Part shown: one piece after another, positions 8,901-9,755 of the stretch
How positions within the stretch are numbered: the stretch's first letter is position 1
Layout of the letters: every line of letters begins with the position of its first letter
Source: Elusimicrobia bacterium RIFOXYB2_FULL_49_7
Lineage (GTDB): Bacteria; Fibrobacterota; OXYB2-FULL-49-7
DNA length: 9,755 nt
Reading direction: 5' to 3'
Assembly (NCBI GenBank): GCA_001800515.1
Contig: MGVN01000071.1
Span: forward strand, 1,897 to 11,651
The notes under the pieces: generated by a model
The model's input: only the letters and a program-made list of their open reading frames with translations
Told to the model about the DNA's origin: nothing
Databases searched by the model: none
Position numbers and translations under genes: made by a program

Positions 8901-9755
8901 GACCTCCCTCTCTCTTTCCACGGAAATGACGGCCCTGCTCCTTCAGGGACAAGGCGAACAATGGCTCCCGGAAAGCGGACTTGATTTGAATGCCCCTTTC
9001 ACTAACGGGCCGGCCCTCTTTTCTTTGGTAAACGTCTACTCCGGAAACAATCGCCTTATTATCACGATTCCTTACCAAGACGGGCAAGGAAGCGATAGGG
9101 TCTTCTGTGATACCATTGACATGGAAGTGGTTCACGCGGAAGCGGATTCTCTTGTACTCCTGCATGATGCGGACGGTTCAGCCGCAGAATTAGACACGTT
9201 GCTGTGTTACACAACGGATTCGGAGCCTATGAGCATCTATTATCGGATGGAATTATACGACCGCTTTGGCAATCTTATTCCAGCCGGTGACGCGGCCTAT
9301 ATGAACCTGTTCATTTCCACCGCCGGCATACTGGACAGCACCCGAATTCTCCGCTTAAATGGGGAGCATTTCGGATATGACGCCTTAGGCGCCACGGTCG
9401 GCGGCAGCGGCTTGTTGCAGGTAAGATATGAAGGCCTCTCTTCCTCTCCCATCAACGAATCGGTCTCTCTGGTATTGATTCCGCTGATCAAACTGCTTTT
9501 TATCTCGACCCATGAATGGGCCGCCGATACGATTGCAGGCCAACTCGGTGCGGATACCATTCTATCCAAGATACTATCGATTAATCCCAGAGGATTAAAT
9601 GGAACACAGAAACTGGATTCTCTTCAGAAATATGGGTATCTGCCCTATCGCGACGGTTTCCTGGATTATCTCGACATCCGGTTTTCCGAAGCCATCCGTC
9701 TCGATGAAAGCGCTCTGCTCTCGGTGTCCTTTTGCGCCATTGTAAACGGCAGTGA
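2848..9755 (+). CDS. Giant secreted vWA-domain repeat protein (3' partial, at least 2302 residues)
   Basis: The frame is open without a stop from ATG 2848 to the window end, and it accounts for 71% of the window. Residues 1-21 are a Sec signal peptide. Residues 22-68 form a short beta segment. Residues about 69-291 are a vWA domain with metal-site residues D75-L-S-G-S79, T172 and D218. Residues about 292-541 form a beta-rich spacer. Residues 542 to about 1981 are a stalk of diverged a/b/c/d units in tandem super-repeats, and residues 1982-2302 match the first gene's visible start. vWA domains bind protein ligands through a divalent metal held by the MIDAS residues; an adhesin or surface-assembly role is inferred. 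There are few cysteines, no lipobox and no visible catalytic domain. Collinearity with the first gene predicts a stop near 11,160 and about 2,770 residues in total. Composition is biased to Asp-Thr/Asp-Ser pairs. I recognise no named gene. Confidence 0.95.
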   Translation, partial: MKITNLFSIALISLLSGHAYAQNQAQIWISRSISTDTVYYENAPDSATVTVSLRAWASEDSIITGYPIDVLLACDLSGSMNTYDGTPYRRISWAQMAARRFIDSLNSGYDHIAILGWTSRNTGLTLADSTNASQFYQKWFDINDNLTLAKSFIAESLFLDAATYSYITYNGTPLYHHGPIMGTQTFQNTPLNLTTITGLKYLRRNGVSNDKVMILLTDGENNDGISNTYTYNFVDSIYRNFGIRTFAIGTGNANMTHLSNIATRGGGEAYLASASDLDSIFKIISLQLTDVIATSVTPGAPMLIDVLGPDIHYVANSYAPIMGNGYVQPKSYYIDLINGQTRLNFIIDTLRAGKILDIRYQISAALYEPDLFSLKMMRTNNVPSDDPLNYSLIRYLDSDNTEIIRAFQRNRVYVKSGFGGLFLSLENDSFVPPSASQVIPLIYTFETPAHYPATPMYSLIQMLSTNTSQYRNITATWIFFPNAGWIAPLLNGITAVTREIEVTVPFDFAAQETLKINFPFQGRQYEDHLIFSASDHSAAEAVISIGLDVDTLRPGMLNPPRWVVTGDTAQLNDFQLALFARGITNRNNDWPINALWSAANFSRYQSHLAALCSGTHTSRTLSLLVPEAASTQSDSGLIRITYNGLSYDMTLVIHDTTDYDTTDALVIYTRNYGYDSALIQAYYSLESEQSTLSLPAGDSLVLTPMTFDFNRTGIHYLGSPSVLWQKNGEPPFAAATYMVRGNTALETDRIIVTLTNEWGETKSDTFFVQWTFGHIRRLSLESRPGIIGDTTAYPVASIVVPDNQTDTLFGLYAVIRDEFGHCVMDGIDDHYAWWSINPAALSYLSIPSDSTARGFLFRKSSPALETAYSLRVIGLSSGGIAGQSDSVRVTLANYSYDKLDIFATEYIQGFDAGDSIPRQTVILLSCGLSGRFEARARHDNTQYDLKAVTWIVKNSLPFPSGAFPTFGTEVLLSPQGYAVRDTLIAVYATGTGTVLRDTMLFGIAAPIVTSITIDTVRTESAGLTGLSIAGTADALRNIRFTLYARGGLDCTAQPDSLMAGNWSTTVGETWFSSLVTRLNTCSLNVSLAALPNLPGNKSFQGFLQFQFGAFSQSIPLRITDLTDYDTIQYLFISTNTTPSLSINDLLNKQSGWDTTLAAGDSLTLYSLLYDVKFPTPVTAVPLLLGNDTAHWRLIRQGIPTAYDTLASNFTCRGTIAGQVDTLLVSYPCAKQALDPDYFPLGRTLSTQRILIRWKPNETLRLVLTATDNATAPALSGDTLSLSLTDDSLYVYALVFDSFGNLVSRADKETWRISDPTYVSVPAETTHTGLIVKQGMPPVVSVYDIHATLLPGVHLGNGIFSPALALSDSLHIKISSSIFDSLKIVTDFPGWVLTTRGDTLYGNGVSLNPQDTLILKACENEITLLAKIHSTDLTQGENGWFDQNVSWSSLLGNVVGYQYTIGSSNSDQTITVVASYRGLSQSVSVIIEQPVVTGLSLSPEFENSRTTIYVNGANPLQPTLTLKGRVKNSCGAESDSPVFWRSTGFSRSAWANSFSEQLVGNATISKTLRFEALPADTAPQSDSGYIILTFYDTLPEHIRSFSSVLRLVIRDTTNYDTVEAVVILPDSVYRHTVDRNSLYDAYAFHPDFSCTAGDSLALTALLYDLNRNGRKFLGTYSNNGFTRIFWYRNGQFQSDADSTFILTSQIPSTDTIIAVFALQEGAPLLSDTLYIRWNIGNGRFLRIENSVGLPGSIASDVDTFWMGLSEYRDTLYAVIRDQFGNFVDNPPLERWSMLPASYIHFLDIPYAYQPTNEGTLLKKSNPIDMQRFDFMARLDGQARIAGILVGSVQYDTVHIVLTPYAFTSLDIVSASDSLMGTSNTRYGQNASIPASDTLRVTALQDTLSFASLLLRDDTARWVSQPVSWRVLNEDCLSSPISTSGSSVTLIPTRPITGNALIAQYGSGNAALLDTVRFSIAAAWIDRFVVVYPDGPHAAGDTLAFRIVALDKAGDTVRDAGRLPTSLSLSTEMTALLLQGQGEQWLPESGLDLNAPFTNGPALFSLVNVYSGNNRLIITIPYQDGQGSDRVFCDTIDMEVVHAEADSLVLLHDADGSAAELDTLLCYTTDSEPMSIYYRMELYDRFGNLIPAGDAAYMNLFISTAGILDSTRILRLNGEHFGYDALGATVGGSGLLQVRYEGLSSSPINESVSLVLIPLIKLLFISTHEWAADTIAGQLGADTILSKILSINPRGLNGTQKLDSLQKYGYLPYRDGFLDYLDIRFSEAIRLDESALLSVSFCAIVNGS
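3052..3720 (+). other. von Willebrand factor A domain with complete MIDAS
   Basis: Residues about 69-291 show the full vWA order. A hydrophobic strand IDVLLACD leads into DLSGSM (D75, S77, S79). Next comes a helix with ARRFIDSL, the strand IAILGW, an N-G-T-P-L-Y loop (T172) equivalent to the usual G-G-T-P-L, the strand VMILLTDGENN (D218), the strand IRTFAIGTG, and a final helix SDLDSIFKIISLQL. All five metal-site positions are present, so the domain should bind Mg2+, Mn2+ or Ca2+ and a protein ligand. An extra segment of about 25 residues before the T-P-L loop (3301-3360) is aromatic-rich and may shape the ligand face. Close relatives in function include bacterial pilus-tip and surface adhesins with vWA heads; a specific ligand cannot be named. 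Confidence 0.9.
3712..4470 (+). other. Beta-rich spacer between vWA and stalk, first part DUF11-like
   Basis: Directly after the vWA domain, TDVIATSVTPG, MLIDVLGPDIHYV and, about 40 residues on, LNFIIDTLRAGKILDIRYQIS follow the pattern of conserved adhesin beta-sandwiches that commonly trail vWA domains (a 'V-x-D-x-L-P-x-x-x-x-Y-V' strand, then 'L-x-x-G-x-x-x-x-I-x-Y-x-V'). The family assignment is tentative. From about 3961 to 4470 I recognise nothing. The segment is predicted beta-rich with aromatic patches and carries no repeat motif shared with the stalk. Confidence 0.4.
4471..4809 (+). repeat. Leading a-type stalk unit (a0)
   Basis: Residues 542-654 run from VISIGLDVDTLRPG through FQLALFARG to QSDSGLIRITYNG and LVIH. 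The same succession of 'x-L-x-A/G-R-G', a tryptophan or aromatic strand, a leucine/alanine-rich strand and a final I/L-x-I-T-Y/F strand recurs at 5866-6204 (TLYARGGLDC ... FQGFLQFQFG) and 7315-7674 (TLKGRVKNSCG ... QSDSGYIILTF). QSDSG is shared exactly by the first and third copies. Divergence is high, so this is a protein-level repeat only. Confidence 0.6.
4810..6204 (+). repeat. Stalk super-repeat 1 (units b1-c1-d1-a1, about 465 residues)
   Basis: It opens with DTTDYDT at 4810-4830. Unit b (to about 5160) has AGDSLVLTPMTFDFNR and ends VQWTFGHIRRLSLE. Unit c (about 5161-5565) has DTLFGLYAVIRDEFGHCV followed by a WW strand and QSDSVRVTL. Unit d (about 5566-5865) has AGDSIPRQTVILLSC, AVTWIVKN and DTLIAVYATG. 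Unit a (about 5866-6204) has FTLYARGG. The 'Y-A-V-I-R-D-x-F-G-N' strand-turn in c is the kind found in bacterial Ig-like (Big) domains. Unit boundaries are approximate. Confidence 0.7.
6205..7674 (+). repeat. Stalk super-repeat 2 (units b2-c2-d2-a2, about 490 residues)
   Basis: It opens with DLTDYDT at 6205-6225. Unit b (to about 6609) has AGDSLTLYSLLYDV and ends LIRWKPNETLRLVL. Unit c (about 6610-6990) has DDSLYVYALVFDSFGNLV and ETWRISDPTYVSV. Unit d (about 6991-7314) has PQDTLILKACENEITLLAK, VSWSSLLG and ITVVASYRG. Unit a (about 7315-7674) has LTLKGRVKNSCG and QSDSGYIILTF. Order and spacing of all four units match super-repeat 1, with a start-to-start distance of 1395 bases. Confidence 0.7.
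7675..8790 (+). repeat. Stalk super-repeat 3 (units b3-c3-d3; fourth unit replaced by a variant)
   Basis: It opens with DTTNYDT at 7675-7695, 1470 bases after super-repeat 2. Unit b (to about 8043) has AGDSLALTALLYDLNRNGR and ends YIRWNIGNGRFLRIEN. Unit c (about 8044-8460) has DTLYAVIRDQFGNFV and ERWSMLPASYIHFL. Unit d (about 8461-8790) has SDTLRVTALQDTLSFASLL, VSWRVLN and ALIAQYGSG. The following a-position (from about 8791) holds the divergent AGDTLAFRIVALDKAGDTV unit, shared with the first gene, instead of a QSDSG-type unit. Confidence 0.68.
8524..9755 (+). repeat. Paralogous block: second gene's distal part, collinear with 1-1247 of the first gene
   Basis: Matched protein landmarks (second gene versus first) are: TLRVTALQDTLSFASLLLRD 8524 versus TLFLTACEDTLKLKALLRRS 1; AGDTLAFRIVALDKAGDTV 8824 versus AGDTFSFTIYGIDKNGDTV 310; LYDRFGNLIP 9253 versus LYDAYGNLIP 739; PLIKLLFISTHEW 9481 versus PLVKLLSISTHEW 967; YRDGFLDYLDIRFSE 9646 versus YRDGYLDYLDIVFSE 1138. 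Offsets are 8523, 8514, 8514, 8514 and 8508, so very little insertion or deletion has accumulated. The match should continue beyond the window for about 1.4 kb. Confidence 0.88.

Noticed and set aside
1..9755. Mobile element, CRISPR array, tRNA or defence system
   Set aside because: I saw no transposase or integrase motifs, terminal inverted repeats, spaced identical direct repeats or tRNA-like cloverleaf sequences. Coding by two giant structural proteins accounts for nearly all bases.

Overview
The window holds parts of two very large, adjacent, same-strand genes for secreted repeat proteins, separated by one 198-base intergenic region. No tRNA, rRNA, CRISPR array, transposase or metabolic gene is visible. 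The organism cannot be fixed from this. The base composition is moderate, the proteins are rich in Asp-Thr and Asp-Ser pairs, SbsA-type 'FSEP' blocks are present, and the first protein ends in a 'DILGNEV ... VAPGGY' tail. Together these suggest a Gram-negative of the FCB superphylum, with a Fibrobacterota/Chitinivibrionia-like lineage as my best guess. That assignment is an inference from protein style only.

Layout. Bases 1-2649 are the last 882 codons of a gene that begins upstream of the window. Bases 2650-2847 contain a strong intrinsic terminator (2682-2711), a perfect TGTGA-N6-TCACA palindrome (2743-2758), a plausible sigma70-type promoter (about 2766-2794) and a Shine-Dalgarno sequence (2836-2840). 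A second gene starts at ATG 2848 and stays open to the last base (at least 2302 codons). It encodes a Sec signal peptide, a von Willebrand factor A (vWA) domain with an intact metal-ion (MIDAS) site, a beta-rich spacer, and then a long stalk of diverged beta-sandwich-like units.

Two levels of repetition are not obvious at DNA level. First, the stalk of the second gene is a higher-order repeat: a four-part unit (called b-c-d-a here) of about 465-490 residues occurs in tandem with the same internal order (4810-6204, 6205-7674, then 7675-8790 with a variant ending). Each copy opens with a D-x-T-[DN]-Y-D-T motif. Second, the end of the second gene (8524-9755) is collinear with the beginning of the visible part of the first gene (1 to about 1247), at an almost constant offset of 8.51-8.52 kb. 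The two genes are therefore tandem paralogs. By this alignment the second gene should stop near window coordinate 11,160 (about 2,770 residues), and the first gene probably also began with a signal peptide and a vWA domain about 5.7 kb upstream of base 1.

Working model (inference): a locus of paralogous giant surface or secreted adhesins, each with a metal-dependent vWA head on a long beta-domain stalk and an FCB-type C-terminal region. Each is transcribed separately, and the second may be under a CRP/FNR-superfamily regulator.
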